Shown here: one piece after another, positions 1-11,803 of the stretch
Position numbering within the stretch: position 1 is the stretch's first letter
How the letters are laid out: the number at the start of each line of letters is the position of its first letter
Origin: Chamaecrista fasciculata
Lineage: Eukaryota; Streptophyta; Magnoliopsida; Fabales; Fabaceae
Assembly: GCA_003254925.1 (NCBI GenBank)
Contig: QANZ01051043.1
Location: forward strand, 41,204 to 105,203
Reading direction: 5' to 3'
DNA: 64,000 nucleotides
Notes under the pieces: generated by a model
What the model was told of the DNA's origin: nothing
Database searches by the model: none
Seen by the model: the letters and a program-made list of their open reading frames with translations, nothing else
Program-made: the position numbers and the translations under genes

Positions 1-360
1 TACCTCTTGTTTCAACTGTCTGTGCTTATTTTAATTTGTCCATATAAAAATGGAATGCATGCATGAACATGACTTCCTCACACCTCAAGCAGGGTTTATA
101 ACAAATATTTGACTTATAACTAATTGTTTTTTTTTGGGGGGTGGATGGGGGATTTTTACATAAGAATATTGTTTCTCATTCACTTTGAATTCTTAGTCTT
201 TACTTACCTCTTGTTTCAACTGTCTGTGCTTATTTTAATTTGTCCATATAAACATGGAATGCATGCATGAACATGACTTCCTCACAACTCAAGTAGGGTT
301 TATAACAGATATTTGATTTATATCTAATTTTTTTGGGGGGATGGATGAGGGCATTTTTAC
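1..360. repeat. Two-copy direct repeat in AsnRS intron
   Basis: A block of about 155 bp beginning at position 1 recurs at 205, giving a period of 204 bp. Both copies begin TACCTCTTGTTTCAACTG and end in a T-run followed by a G-run and GGATG. They differ by a few substitutions and small indels. The block lies in the intron downstream of the last visible AsnRS exon and may continue left of the window. The minus strand of the second copy reads GAG|GTAAGTA at 202-210, a strong donor-like site, but no supported exon precedes it. Confidence 0.85.
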
Positions 361-444
361 CCTGAGAAGGCGATGTGCAGCGACAGCACAAAATTTAATA
401 AGAATATCCATACAAGAGGATGTAAAAGATGGTAGAGTGCATAC

Positions 445-3400
445 CAAGGTAGTAACACAAAACTGTTCACCCGCCCCCTCACAATCTGAAGCTGTGATAA
501 TAGGACTTGAGATCCACACAAACCCATTTTCTTGGAAGAACTTGTGCGTAGCATAGGCTAATGCATTCCTAACCCTTGCAACCTGAAAACCATTTTGCAC
601 CACCCAAAAGGGACAACAGAAACGTTTTTGAAGAAGTCAGGTTATTGCCTAAGTGAAAATAGTATTATAATTTTTTACATGAATTAATCACATTCTAAGA
701 AACTTATACAAAAACGCATACATTAGAACATCAAATGCAACCAAAAACAGAGGGTAAGAAATTAACTGCAAGCAACAAGTTCATTGCCAAAGAATGCAAT
801 AAGTTAACAACACGGCAAGAAGTTCAATCATGAAGATAATAGCAGTATAGCACCAGCGAGCTCAATAGACTGCAAGACCTTTAAGTTAGTTCATTAGATT
901 CAACAGATAAATAAATAAATAAAATAGTAATACAATGGCTGTTAATTATAGGCACATAAACCAATACATAGAAATCCAACCAGTAAACGAGGCATGTAAT
1001 GCATTACAGAAAATAAAGGGCATGGAAGGATGGAAGTAGGTCCAGATTGTGATACAAGCAAGATCCCTCTTTCATTTTATGTTTTTACAACAGTTAAACT
1101 TTTCTTAGCATGTTGAAGAGATTTATAGACTAAATCTATCACACTAATTTGGGGCTTCATGTTCAACCCTAGCAATAAACCAGTTAGTTCAGACAGAGAC
1201 CATATTGGGTTGCATATAGCATCAACAATAATAGAAAGAATTTCAAGACAGAGACCATACTTAATATTTACCATTAAAGCAGAGAAAACATATAATTACT
1301 TTATGTACAACCAGCCAGGATGTAAAGAGGAAATGTATAAATATGTGAAATAAAACAAATCATACAGCGCCAAAAGTATTTGTCCTGGGACGAAGATGTG
1401 CTTTTGTTCTCAAATATTCTCTGCTGACCCTTTTCTTTTGTATGGGAAAGGAGGGATCACTTTGACCAACCTGAACGTATAAGCCAAAATTATAGCATGA
1501 GATCACCAGCTTGAAGCTCAATATTTACTTGAAACAGGCAAGAGAAATGAAACGATGGTCCATTAATAGAGAAAAGGAAAACCAAGTATAGCAAGTCAAA
1601 GCATTACTGCAACTTTTAGTGATCAAATTGTTCTGCCATGAAATCATTGCAACAAAAATTCAAGTCAAAGCATACAAAATTAAAGAAAATTGGAGCTCCA
1701 TATCACATTTTAGAATTTATTGGGTGAATAACTGTCTAGAAAATAAAGAGGTTAAAATACATTTAGGAGCCTTGAGTTTTAGGCCGGGGACATAAAATAC
1801 TCTTGACTTTTAAAAGTTGAAAAACAGACCCTAGAGCTTTCAACATGAATCACTTAGGACTTCTGAGTTTTAAAAGTTGACAAACACATCCCCTACACTT
1901 TTAAATAAATTGACAGACACAGCCCTTGAACTTTCAACTTCAATCACTCAACACCCCTAAATAACCTCACTTTTTATAACGCTAACAGGTTGTCTGTCAA
2001 CTTATTTGAAAGTTAGGAGATATGTCTGTCGACTTTTAAAACTCAGAGGTCCTAAGTGATTGAAATTGAAGGCTCAAGGGATCAATCTGTCAACTTTTGA
2101 GACTCAAGATATTTTATGCCCTGGCCTAAATTCAAGGATCCTAAGTGCAGTTTAGCCAAAGAAAAAAAAAAAGCAAATTAGAGATTAGCTTTGACAAAAA
2201 AAAATGGGTCAAATAGACTATGATATGACATTTAACCTATTAGTTTGATTTTAAATTTTTTGTAAATAATTTGATTATTGGCTCAATGTCACATTATAGC
2301 CCATTGACTCACTTATTTGATAGTGTATCAATCTAATTTATTTTTCTATCATGTCATTTATCCTAAGAGGTCAACATTTTAAGTTATGATTGAGATTCAA
2401 TGGCTTAATTCAACTCTTTTATATTGAATTTTTGAAAATGCATTGAAGATATATGGAGCTTAAACTAAAAAATTTCATGGGCATTTCCAAAATACCTTAT
2501 CTAATCGAAGTAGCATTATGTCAAATTATCCTGTCTATGCAAAATTTGTCTGAATATACAGGCCAAATAAACTTGGCAAAAGTAAAGGCCAAAAAGGATA
2601 AAGTCTCGTAAAATTGCTAAAAGAATCAATAGAATCACTAACCAGTACAATTTTCTTGACCTTCAATTCCACCTTCTGTTTTGATCCTTGGCTCTTCACG
2701 AGAACTCCTTGAACCCATATCGAAGCACCAGTTGTAATCAAGCCAGTTTCTACCTAATAATAAGATCCAGAGTTTAGAAAAGACATTTAATATTCCACAA
2801 GGCATGAATAATCCATAAATTGGTAACAAGTATCGGTATGATAGCAACTACTGTGCAGACTTGAGTGGAACTTTACAAAATAAACATACTTATAATTAGT
2901 TAACTTTTAACAAGCTCTCCTCTGTTTTCTTAAACGTACTCTTTTTTAATTTGACATCAACATGCCAGCCTTAGGCATAGAAGTAACTCTGGCTGTTGAC
3001 TACAAACTAGTGGACCAATTGCTACCAACGGTTAAACTATCTAAACAAAACCCATAATTCTTTTCTTTTTCCATTTGACACGAATTATGTTGATGTCACA
3101 CTTCTCAGAAGATTCATCACTCAGGATTCTCAAATCAAGAACGCTTGCCTATTCCCAGTAACAAGGAGTTCTGAACTCCAAAATGCATTCAGAATTTCAT
3201 TTGAAGTAGGGAACATTTTTAAATACTTACTTCTTCAGAGTTCAAATAAGCATTATGCTAATAACTAAACTAAATCTCACTTAAAGACAAACGTTTTGCA
3301 CATAAACTTACCTGATCATATCCCTCAGCATCTGGGTCCATCACACATTGCATGTTTGAAAGGCACGAACCATCATTAATCTAAATACAGCAGAAGTATA

Positions 3401-3980
3401 ACACAGTAAATAACGCTGGTGTCACGGCTTCTGTTAAACGGATTCACATGATGATTGAACTAGATAACAATTTAGCAACAAAGAAACTACTGGAAAATGT
3501 CCTAGACTCCTAAATTCAAAGTTTAGATACTGAACGCGAGTGAATGAATTCACATTCAAATTTCAATCACCTTACCTCTATGAACGTAACGCTACTTTGA
3601 ACCCTAAGAGTTCGAACCCAGCCCTTGACAACCAGATTCTGCCCCACCTTGTCCAATCCTTCAGTAGGCCCGCCCTTTATATCAGAAACTTTCAACTTCT
3701 TCCGAAAATCTCCAACACTCCCGCCAATTTGACTCTTCCGATCTTCAACCACGTCCTGCTTCGTCGTGTCGACGGCCTCGCCGGAGTGGAGAGCTCCGGC
3801 GATTACAGTGCAGAAGCATCGGCGTCGAGAAGGATAGGTGGGAAAAAGCGTTGAAGCAGGGAAATTGGGAAATTTGTTAGGGATTGGTTGACGATAGAGA
3901 GAGAGATAACGGAAAGCTGAAGAAGGAGAAAGACGAAGATGCCTTGTAGGAGCTACAGCAATAGCAGCAACTGCAGCCAT
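445..3980 (-). CDS. Asparagine--tRNA ligase, organellar type (5' half; continues off the left edge)
   Basis: Charges tRNA-Asn with asparagine, probably in plastids and mitochondria. Five exons are visible: 3576-3980, 3312-3380, 2643-2753, 1366-1470 and 445-582. All introns are phase 0 with GT-AG ends, and together the exons encode residues 1-276 of a family usually near 560 aa. The start chosen is the Met at 3980; an in-frame Met at 4022 would add 14 residues. The first 60 or so residues are Ser/Arg/Pro-rich and poor in acids, like a transit peptide. The anticodon-binding OB fold begins at [19 protein letters not shown] and continues through [17 protein letters not shown]. Exon 5 holds class II motif 1 ([20 protein letters not shown], then GEQF). 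Motifs 2 and 3 must lie left of the window. The identity is firm, the organellar targeting is inferred. Confidence 0.95.
1750..2157. mobile_element. Foldback MITE in AsnRS intron 3
   Basis: The ends are inverted copies: the left reads GGTTAAAATACATTTAGG and the right, reversed, GGCTAAACTGCACTTAGG. Similarity continues inward for over 100 bp on each side around phrases such as TTTTAAAAGTTGA and GACTTCTGAGT. There is no coding potential. The flanking 9-mers (AAATAAAGA and AAAGAAAAA) match at only 7 of 9 positions in A-rich sequence, so the superfamily is uncertain. Confidence 0.7.
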
Positions 3981-4022
3981 TTCCTTCGTCACGCAGTCTC
4001 TGGCCAGTGATGACCCACTCAC

Positions 4023-4430
4023 TATGTTATCTATTGAAGCGCGGACGCAGTTACAACACCCATCACCACCAAGGACTAAAATGTGATTTTCTTTTTGTTT
4101 TAGGCCAATAGTGTGAATTCTTTCTTTTTCTTCTTGGTCAAAACCTCATTTTGGTCCTCATGTTATAGGATGAATTTTCTTTTGATCCTCAAATTTTTTT
4201 ATTCTGATTTCTTTTTTAAGGTTAAACTATGAGTTTCTCGACCTAATTCCACCGAGCCTCAAATACAAAACGATCAGAGTCCTCCTAACAATGTCAACTC
4301 TAAGAATTTAAACTGAGTCATCCCTTAAGGTGTAGCTTGTCAAACCGTTACACTAAACACTTATTGGTTTTTTTTTATTCTTATTTGATTCACATATTTT
4401 ATCATTTCTTTAGGTTAGTTCAAAACTATG
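4023..4430. other. AsnRS upstream region
   Basis: This is the upstream side of the minus-strand AsnRS gene and should contain its promoter and 5' UTR. It is AT-rich without a recognisable ORF. No TATA box could be assigned with confidence. Confidence 0.35.
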
Positions 4431-4744
4431 AAACATGGACACTGACACGGACACAGTGACACGTCAAACTCTCAAAATTATGCGACACGACACAACATAT
4501 ATTTATATATATAAATAATTAAATCTTCATAAATTTTAATGAAAAATTTAAAAATTACAATATTTATTCATAATATATGTCATATATGTTATTATTTTCT
4601 ATTATTTGTTATGTTAAAGTCACAAAATTTGATTTTATATTCTAAAATTTATGAATATGTGTCGTGTGGGTGTCGTACGGGCGTCGGATACTGACACGTG
4701 TCCAACACGACGACACGCCCTCACAATGAAGTGTCCATGCATCA
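4431..4744. mobile_element. Small inverted-repeat element (GGACAC-rich ends)
   Basis: Both ends carry CATGGACACT in opposite orientation, followed by imperfect inverted arms rich in GACACG and GTGTCG motifs. The centre is AT-rich and non-coding. The size and lack of coding suggest a MITE. No clean target duplication was found. Confidence 0.6.
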
Positions 4745-5414
4745 TAAGTTCAAAATGTAATTTTGTTTAGTTTTTCTTACTATTTTTCAATTTTAGACTC
4801 TACTTAAATGATTTTTCTCATACAAATAAGTGAATTGACACAAGAAAAAATTGTTTTTTTAAATTAATCACAAATTTATTTTCAATTTATGTCTGAATAC
4901 AATTTTTTTCTCGTCTCAATTATTTATGTTTGAAATAACGATATAAACAAGATAAAATTAAATTTAAGAAATAGTAGAACAAATGAAAAAAAAATTGAGA
5001 AAAAAACAAAAATATAAAATAATGATGACCAAAATGAAATCTATCTTATAATTCGAGAACTAAAATGATATTTTAATAATTGTATAATATTTTTTTAATT
5101 TATAAAAAACATAATGAAAAAAAATTAAATCCAACCCCTATAGATAGCCTCAACTATCCAACCTTCTAAAAAGTCATCTTCCACTAAATTAATACTCTAT
5201 TATTTTCTCTAATAAAAAAAAACTATTATTTTATTATTATTTGTATTTGTATCTATTTATTTTCTCCAATATCTATATCTTATAATTTAGTATTTGTACC
5301 TATATTCTATCTAAGTATCTGATATTTGAAATACTAAAAAATAATCTAGTATTTGTATTTAGTATTTTCTCCAATATCTAGTATTTGATAGTTATCCTAT
5401 ATATTTGAAATACT
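4745..5414. other. AT-rich non-coding stretch
   Basis: Low-complexity AT-rich sequence. The part from 5200 to 5410 repeats the phrases TAGTATTTG, TTTTCTCCAATATCTA and TGAAATACT several times. It stops at a single unknown base at 5415. Confidence 0.5.
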
Positions 5415-5415
5415 N
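5415..5415. other. Single unknown base at a sequence discontinuity
   Basis: One N separates unrelated AT-rich sequence from the interior of a MULE-like terminal repeat. The outer roughly 300 bp present at the other end of that element are missing here, so the join may hide missing or collapsed sequence. Confidence 0.7.
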
Positions 5416-5990
5416 GATTTACATTTTTCATCATCTTCATTCATTTTAGTCCCAAATCCTTAAAATAAAATTGTAAAGTGTCTCAAAAATCTTCCAAACA
5501 TTTCAATTTAGTCCTTAAAAGTATTTAAAACCCTAAAACCTAAACTCTAAACCTTAAAACTATAAACCCTAAAATTCTAAACCCTAAAACCCTAAAAAAT
5601 TTAATTTGAGCAATTAGGTCTCTCACCCATTCTTATCCCATTATTCTCAATTCCCCCTCTTTTCATCATCTTCATTCATTTTAGTCCCAAATCCTCAAAA
5701 TAAAATTGTAAAGTGTCCCAAAACTCTTCCAAACATTCTAATTTAGTCCTTAAAAATATTTAAAACCCTAAACCCCAAAATCTAAACCCTCAAACCCTAA
5801 ACTTAAAAAAAAAAAGTCTGAGTTGAACAATTAGGTCAATGACCCATTTTTATTTCATTATTTTCAATTCCCCCTCTATTTCCTCATCTTTATTCATTTT
5901 AGTCTCAAATGCTCAAAATAAAATTGTAAAGTGTCCCAAAACTCTTTCAAACATTCCAATTTAATCCTTTAAAATATTAAAATCCCAAAG
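5416..5990. repeat. About 2.5 tandem units with telomere-like strings (left arm)
   Basis: Units starting near 5429, 5664 and 5883 share TCATCATCTTCATTCATTTT, AAAATAAAATTGTAAAGTGT and TTTAGTCCTTAAAA, followed by degenerate CCCTAAA repeats. The period is 220-235 bp. The same units occur inverted at about 6890-7540 and again at 13800-14180. Confidence 0.8.
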
Positions 5991-6243
5991 AACATCACAA
6001 TTTTTTTTTCATCTTCATCTTAAATTTTTTTTAATCTTCATCTTCCCAAATTCCTTTTCTCAGATCATCATCATCATCAACATCTCATATCGATCATCAA
6101 CGATTATTCTTGAAGAATCAAAGAGAGATCTACATTAAACTCCAAGATGGGTTCTTGGGTTTCGTCGAAGAAGGAGATCTCTCTTTGATTAAACCAAATT
6201 CGAAGCCGACGAAGAAGGAGACAGAGTTTAATGTAGATCTACA

Positions 6244-6690
6244 TTAAACCAGATTCGAAGCCGAATCATAATCAACCCAAGCCATAATCGGAGACCCACT
6301 TTTGATGGTGAGATTTCTTCGTGAACCACTATCGTCGTCGGAGTAATACCCGGCGGTTTCCAATGAGTTGGAGGCTAAGCTATTGAGGTCGATTCCGACA
6401 TGGTTGTCGTTGATGTCACCGAAGTCGAAATCTTGGACGGTGTCGAACTCGACGGCAGAGGTGGTTGGAGAAATTTCTGATGTCGGAGGAATTGAGGAGT
6501 CCAAGGTATTGACTGGGAAGACATTTGAGATCTTTGGAGGTTGTGATTGCGAAAGCTAAGCTATGGCCACCGACTTCTGGGTATTCAGGGACGACGAAGA
6601 AGTGGAGAAAGAGATGACAGAACCAGAGGATGAGTTTTTGAACCGAGATGGAGATGGGTAAAACGTGTGACCTTGTAATCTGCTTGTGCA
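6244..6690 (-). pseudogene. L-type lectin receptor kinase lectin-domain fragment
   Basis: Three overlapping minus-strand frames give consecutive pieces of the legume-lectin domain of an L-type lectin receptor kinase. The first contains [16 protein letters not shown], the second [14 protein letters not shown] and [19 protein letters not shown], and the third [20 protein letters not shown] and WVDYD. At least two frameshifts separate them, near 6605 and 6490. No transmembrane segment or kinase domain is present. The order and spacing agree with the family, so this is a single decayed gene piece inside the MULE-like element and not a working gene. Confidence 0.85.
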
Positions 6691-7808
6691 GCCATAGATG
6701 AACCACACTATTGATCTTGACCTAATGCTTCAATAATCTGATTCATTGTTTCTTTTCTCGAATCGAAGGCTATGAATTGATGAAGATGATTAATATGAAT
6801 CTTTCTTTGAGTTTAGGGGGTGAAGATGAAATCAATTGATGAAGATGATGGATATGAAGATGAAGAGGATGATTAAAAAAAAAATTAGAGGAGTTTGGGG
6901 ATTAAAAAAGATTAGGGATTTATGTTAAATTGGGAAGATAAAGATGAAGATTAAAAAAAATTAGGATTTAGAGGTTTAGGGTTGAGGGTTTAGGGTTTGG
7001 GGTTTTAGGGTTTTTAATATTTGTAAGGACTAAATTGGAATATTTGGAAGAATTTTGGGACAATTTGCAATTTTATTTTAAGGATTTGGGACTAAAATGA
7101 ATGAAGATGATGAAAAAGAGAGGGAATTGAGAATAATTGGATAAGAATGGGTCAAGGACCTAATTGTTCAACTTAGATTTTTTTAGGGTTTAGGGTTTGA
7201 GGTTTAGGGTTTTTAATATTTTAAGGACTAAATTAGAATGTTTGGAAGAGTTTTGGGACACTTTACAATTTTATTTTAAGAATTTGGGACTAAAAAGATT
7301 ATTCAACTCAGACTTTTTTTTAAGATTTAGCATTTGGGGTTTGGGGTTTTAGGATTTGAGGTTTTAGAGTTTAGGGTTTGAGGTTTTAGGGTTTCGGATT
7401 TAGGTTTTAGGGTTTTTAATACTTTTAAGGACTAAATTGAAATGTTTGGAAGAGTTTTGAGACACTTTACAATTTTATTTTGAGGATTTGGGACTAAAAT
7501 GAATGAAGATGATGAAAAATGTAAATCCAGGGACTTATTTGCTAGTTTACTCAATTTTTATGTTCAAAAATGTAAATCTAGTCATCATGCCACCGTGGAA
7601 AAAAAATATGAATGTCCAGTCATTATGCCACGTCAGACCAAAAAAATTGACACATAAGTAAAAAAATTGCCACATGGGCATTGAGTCAAAATTGGGGGCA
7701 TAATTGAAACGTTAGTTTCACATTGAGGGCACGCTTGAACAAAATGAAACGTTAGGGGCATAATTGAAAATCACTGCAAACATTAGGGGCACAAAAGGGT
7801 GTTTTGCC

Positions 7809-8023
7809 TATAAAAAATCTTTGGAAATCACAACCTTTATATGAGTAGTGATTAGATGATCTGTTGCCGTCCAAGAAACACAGCACATTGAATATCTTGG
7901 CGAGTGGGTTTCAGTTTCACCGCCGGATATTTCACACTTTGCACCTTCCCTCTCTCTCTCTCTTCTCCCCATTCTATCTATTCTATCTCCTCCGACGAGG
8001 GAGATTGCAAGTTTGGTGAATCC
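7809..8023 (+). promoter_or_regulatory. PEX19 promoter and 5' leader region
   Basis: This is the 215 bp between the terminus of the MULE-like element and the PEX19 start codon. It ends in a pyrimidine-rich tract (CCTCTCTCTCTCTCTTCTCC), common in plant 5' leaders. The transcription start is not identifiable by eye. The element lies directly against the proximal promoter. Confidence 0.4.
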
Positions 8024-11000
8024 ATGGCCGACCATCACACTGACGATTTGGACGAACTCCTCGATAGTATAATTTCTTACTCTCCCTCTATTTGGGGATT
8101 TTAATTCTTTGTTGGGCTCTCAAAAACGGTGTAAATTTCTATTTCAGGTGCTTTGGATGATTTCCAGAACTTAAACCTCAATTCTTCTACCCTTCAAAGG
8201 TCTCTCTACTCTTTTTATTGTTATTTATTTATTTATTTATTTTTATTTTCCCCTGCCTCCGTGTTGATATCAATTCGTGCAATTTTATCTGAATCTTTCG
8301 CTTGTAGTTCTGATGCAGGAAAAAATCAGAGCAAGCAGAATCCTCCTCCTCTGCCTTCTGGAGTTCAAGGACTGGGCATGGGATTGCCTGATTTGAGAAG
8401 TAAGAAAAAGGGGAAACAGAAGGTATCTAAGGATGCTCATGTCTCAGAGGCTCTTGATAAACTCAGAGAGCAGACAGTGGAGGCTGTCAAGGGAATAGAA
8501 TTTATGTCTGGATCAAAACCTGGTGGTGATGATTTGGGTAAGGATGCGCTGGTCGAGGATTGGTTGAAGCAGTTTGAGGAGCTCGCTGGCTCTCAGGTAA
8601 TCATTTCCTTCTCATTCACTTGGATTAAGGAACTCCTAGTTCTTGAGTTTTACCTTGCCTTTCTTCTTCTTGTAGAAATTATGACCTTGGAATCAGGAAC
8701 TTTAATATAATATAGGATTTTGAACGATCTGTCGTCCATTAACCATGAATTTGAGAATCTTGTTAGTTTTGTTTCAAGTAAAAAGTTTGATGCATTTGAC
8801 GATCATGAGCTATACACTTGGTTGGTGTGTCCCTGTGATTTTAATGCAGACCCATTTATTTAGTTCTCTAAAAGCTTAAACTTAAGATTAATCTTTAGTG
8901 CTATTACATTGAGGAGGTTGATTAATCATGTATCCTTCGTTCTATGTGGTCTTTTTTATTCCTCTTATGCTCATTGTCTAGCATTAAATTTGAAATTTTG
9001 GTTACTTTTTACATGTGCTGAGAAAATTGAACAGCTTATACCCATGCTTTTGAAATTTATATTAGTGCAATAACGCACTGCAGGAGGTATATTGGTTACT
9101 TTTAGTGTCTGATTGTCACACTTCTCAGCTTTCCAATAGCAAGAGTTCATCACACAATTTGATAATAACGTATATCAGTAATTAAACTATAAGAAGTCAA
9201 TGTTCTCTCCGGACTTTACAATTTTTTTTTTCCCTAACTCATGCATCAGGAAAAGACATAATAGGTTATTGTTCTAATAGGTTTTCTTTTGCTCTACATT
9301 TTTTGTTTCTTTTCATGGTTATTTGCATGTTCTCGAAGTACTTTCTGTTCCTTTGCAATAAACCCTCTGTTGGATATTTGGACTGTTGATGTCTCTACTC
9401 AAGCATTCTCCCAATCCCTCTTAAGTGATAACATCACCAATTTAGTCCATGTCCTTGGCCTTCCATGGCTTGTTGGAGATATAAAATTTTATTATAAATT
9501 GGGGGACCTTACTTGTTATTTATGTTAGAATGCATATATTTTTTATTGCTAATCATTCAAACTGAGTATTATCGTTTTTAATTATTAACTTTTGGTTTTT
9601 CTTGTCTGGTATTAGAGATAAGCATGTTTCCATGCTTAACAGTATCCATAAAGGAATTTGTTAAATGACCAATTTTGTGAAGCCCTCATAGAAACTTGAA
9701 TTGTGGGATTTCAGCTCTATTTTTGTAAAAGGAAGGCATGATTTTTATGCAGATGTCAACTGTTGGACCTAAGTCTAATATTGAGTGTGTAAAATAAGCT
9801 CACATTGCCTGCACAAAAGAGATATGAGGTATGAGGGTTGAGGTTATTTTTGGTATATTATTTTATTAATTATTATAATTGATAAATATTTTATTAGACC
9901 TTATATATATACATGAGAACCCTAGTTTCTAAATATGAGCAGCCTCTCTTTTTGTGTCGGAGTTTTTAAGTTTAATTCTGCTATTTTGTATCCCTCTTTG
10001 TGTGACATCGAGGAAGATTTCGTTTAATCCTGTGAGAGTGCCGGTTTCTAATCAGTGGGATACCGGAATATCTCTTCAGGACAGTGTCCTAGAGAGGTGA
10101 CTCGAAATTATAGTGAGAAATCCCCAACATCAACTGCTGGGATCCACATGTTAAAGCAACTAATAATGGATGATACCTTTTAAAACTTGGTCGCTTGTGT
10201 ATCTTCTGTTAAATGGTTTCCAAATGAGATAGACAAAGGGCCAAACTAATTCAAGTTACGTTTGCAACAGTTGGCATTAAAGCTTCACTTTGAGGAAGAA
10301 GGGATTTCATATTTATATGACTATGTTTTCCAATGCAATTTTATCTCTTAAAGGAATTTCAGAAGTTACCAATATATCAGCATATGCATTTTTCGTTTTA
10401 TCTTAGTTCCTAATTTAATCCTACTTTGTTGCGTTATGTGCTCTCATGTTATTTCTTATCACCAAAGCATCTTGACTTTTTTAATCAGAATTAGTGCTCT
10501 AATAATTTCGTCAATCTGTGTAGGACATGGATTCTATTGTGGAGACCATGATGCAACAACTTTTGTCTAAGGAGATTCTTCATGAACCAATGAAAGAGAT
10601 TGGAGAAAGATATCCAGTGTGGCTAGAAGAACATAAAAGCAGCTTAAGCAAAGAAGAATATGAACGTTTTTCAAAGCAGTACGAACTGATACAGAATCTT
10701 AATGAAGTTTACGAGAAAGAACCCGGAAACTACACCAAGATTTTTGAGCTCATGCAGAAAATGCAAGAATGTGGACAACCGCCTAGTGACATTGTACAAG
10801 AGCTTGCTCCTGATTTTGATTTAGCCAGTCTTGGGCAGCTGTAAGTGTCCTTGTTTGTTCATTGCATTTTGGCAATTACCTATATTCACTTCTGTTGAGA
10901 AATCTTGAATTATTAAGAATTGTCTTAATTCATATTTTATCATTGTCTTTTAGAATTAGAATTTTATTTATGTTATCATTATCTTTATCAAATGGGATTA

Positions 11001-11803
11001 GATTAGATTTCTTCAATTATTACCTTTTCCAAGTAGGTTTAGGATTCCTAACTTGATTAGGAATATTTTCCTCTTATTTAAATCGTTGTAAATCTTTTTT
11101 GTTCAATGTGAATAAATAATAAGAATTTTGCTACCTAATTCTTCAACATGGTATTAGAGCTAGGTTGACTCCTCAACTTTATTATTTATCCTAAACACTT
11201 TTCTGAGAACCAATGTGAGGAGCGTTTAGGGTTCTCTTTTGCATTTTGTTCAGTGAAATTTTGCATTCTGTTTAGTGAGCACGTTTGAGGGTTTAGTTGG
11301 TCCACTTTCAAGAGTGGCTGTTTGCCTCACTGTCAGTGAGGGAAGAGGCACAAGGCTTTGATCGGCTATTCCCTATAGTCCGGTGACCACCTGTGCCGTG
11401 CGTGCTTCTCAGGCGCCGTATACGTGGCATGTTCTAGAAAGTTGTCTGTGTATAGTTTACATGGCATGCTTTAGAGGGTAAAAACTAGACTCAATGATTC
11501 TGGGTATATTAACCTCCTAAACAGTTAATGAAATGATGATTTCTCACCGAAATTAAACTATTGTGCATAAGTTTCCTGTGGAGAAGCTGTTTTGCAATGA
11601 TAGTTTGATACTAAGTTCTCACCTTGATATGGCAACCTATGATTTGTAGAAGCCTTCTTAGATATTAGATTGTTTTTTGTGGTACTGTACATAATGATAG
11701 CATACATCTATGTGGGTGCATGATCTGATATCTTTCTCTTTATTTTTTTGTCTGCAGATCACCAGAAATGCTGGAGTCCCAGCAAAATTGTTCTATAATG
11801 TGA
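8024..11803 (+). CDS. PEX19: Peroxisome biogenesis protein 19 (PEX19)
   Basis: Cytosolic chaperone and import receptor that binds newly made peroxisomal membrane proteins and docks on PEX3. Five exons (8024-8066, 8148-8199, 8308-8596, 10524-10840, 11758-11803) join in phase at GT-AG sites to give 248 aa, close to plant homologues. The acidic N-terminus [16 protein letters not shown] is the PEX3-binding region. The middle holds [17 protein letters not shown], and the helical C-terminal cargo-binding part is encoded mostly by exon 4. The protein ends CSIM, a CaaX farnesylation box with the Cys at residue 245. Introns 3 (1.9 kb) and 4 (0.9 kb) are swollen by retrotransposon remnants. The frame is intact, so the gene should be functional. 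Confidence 0.97.
9761..10129. mobile_element. Solo LTR with TCAAC target duplication, PEX19 intron 3
   Basis: A 369-bp unit begins TGTTGGACC and ends CCCCAACA, the TG...CA form of an LTR. It is flanked on both sides by the identical 5-bp TCAAC (9756-9760 and 10130-10134). It contains a TATATATATA stretch. No internal domain, primer site or second LTR is present, so it is the product of recombination between two LTRs. The flanking duplication confirms both boundaries. Confidence 0.92.
10893..11480 (+). mobile_element. Truncated Copia-type LTR and leader, PEX19 intron 4
   Basis: A 256-bp LTR (10893-11148) begins TGTTGAGAAATC and ends CTTCAACA. It is followed directly by TGGTATTAGAGC (11149-11160), a primer-binding site resembling the initiator-tRNA-Met complement used by Copia elements. 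About 300 bp of leader follow, including GGCGCCGTATACGTGGC, and then the resemblance stops. There is no gag, pol or 3' LTR. The right boundary is approximate. Confidence 0.82.

Larger units (their letters stand above)
5416..7808. mobile_element. MULE-like element with long inverted arms and captured gene fragment
   Basis: The right end at 7808, read inward on the minus strand, starts GGCAAAACACCC and runs about 300 bp before reaching about 230-bp repeat units. Each unit contains TTCATTCATTTTAGTCCCAA and CCCTAAACC-type telomere-like strings. Similar units occur in opposite orientation on the left (5416-5990) and right (about 6890-7540), so the arms are inverted. The centre contains a broken lectin receptor kinase fragment. 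The left outer end is missing at the N. A second copy of the right arm is at 13511. Long inverted arms around a host gene fragment fit a Pack-MULE. Target duplications cannot be tested because one end is absent. Confidence 0.7.

Noticed and set aside
3540-3854. Plus-strand ORF opposite AsnRS exon 1
   Set aside because: Antisense shadow of a confirmed coding exon.
5530-5600. Interstitial telomere array
   Set aside because: CCCTAAA strings are short, degenerate and repeated in the same place in each transposon repeat unit, so they are part of the element.
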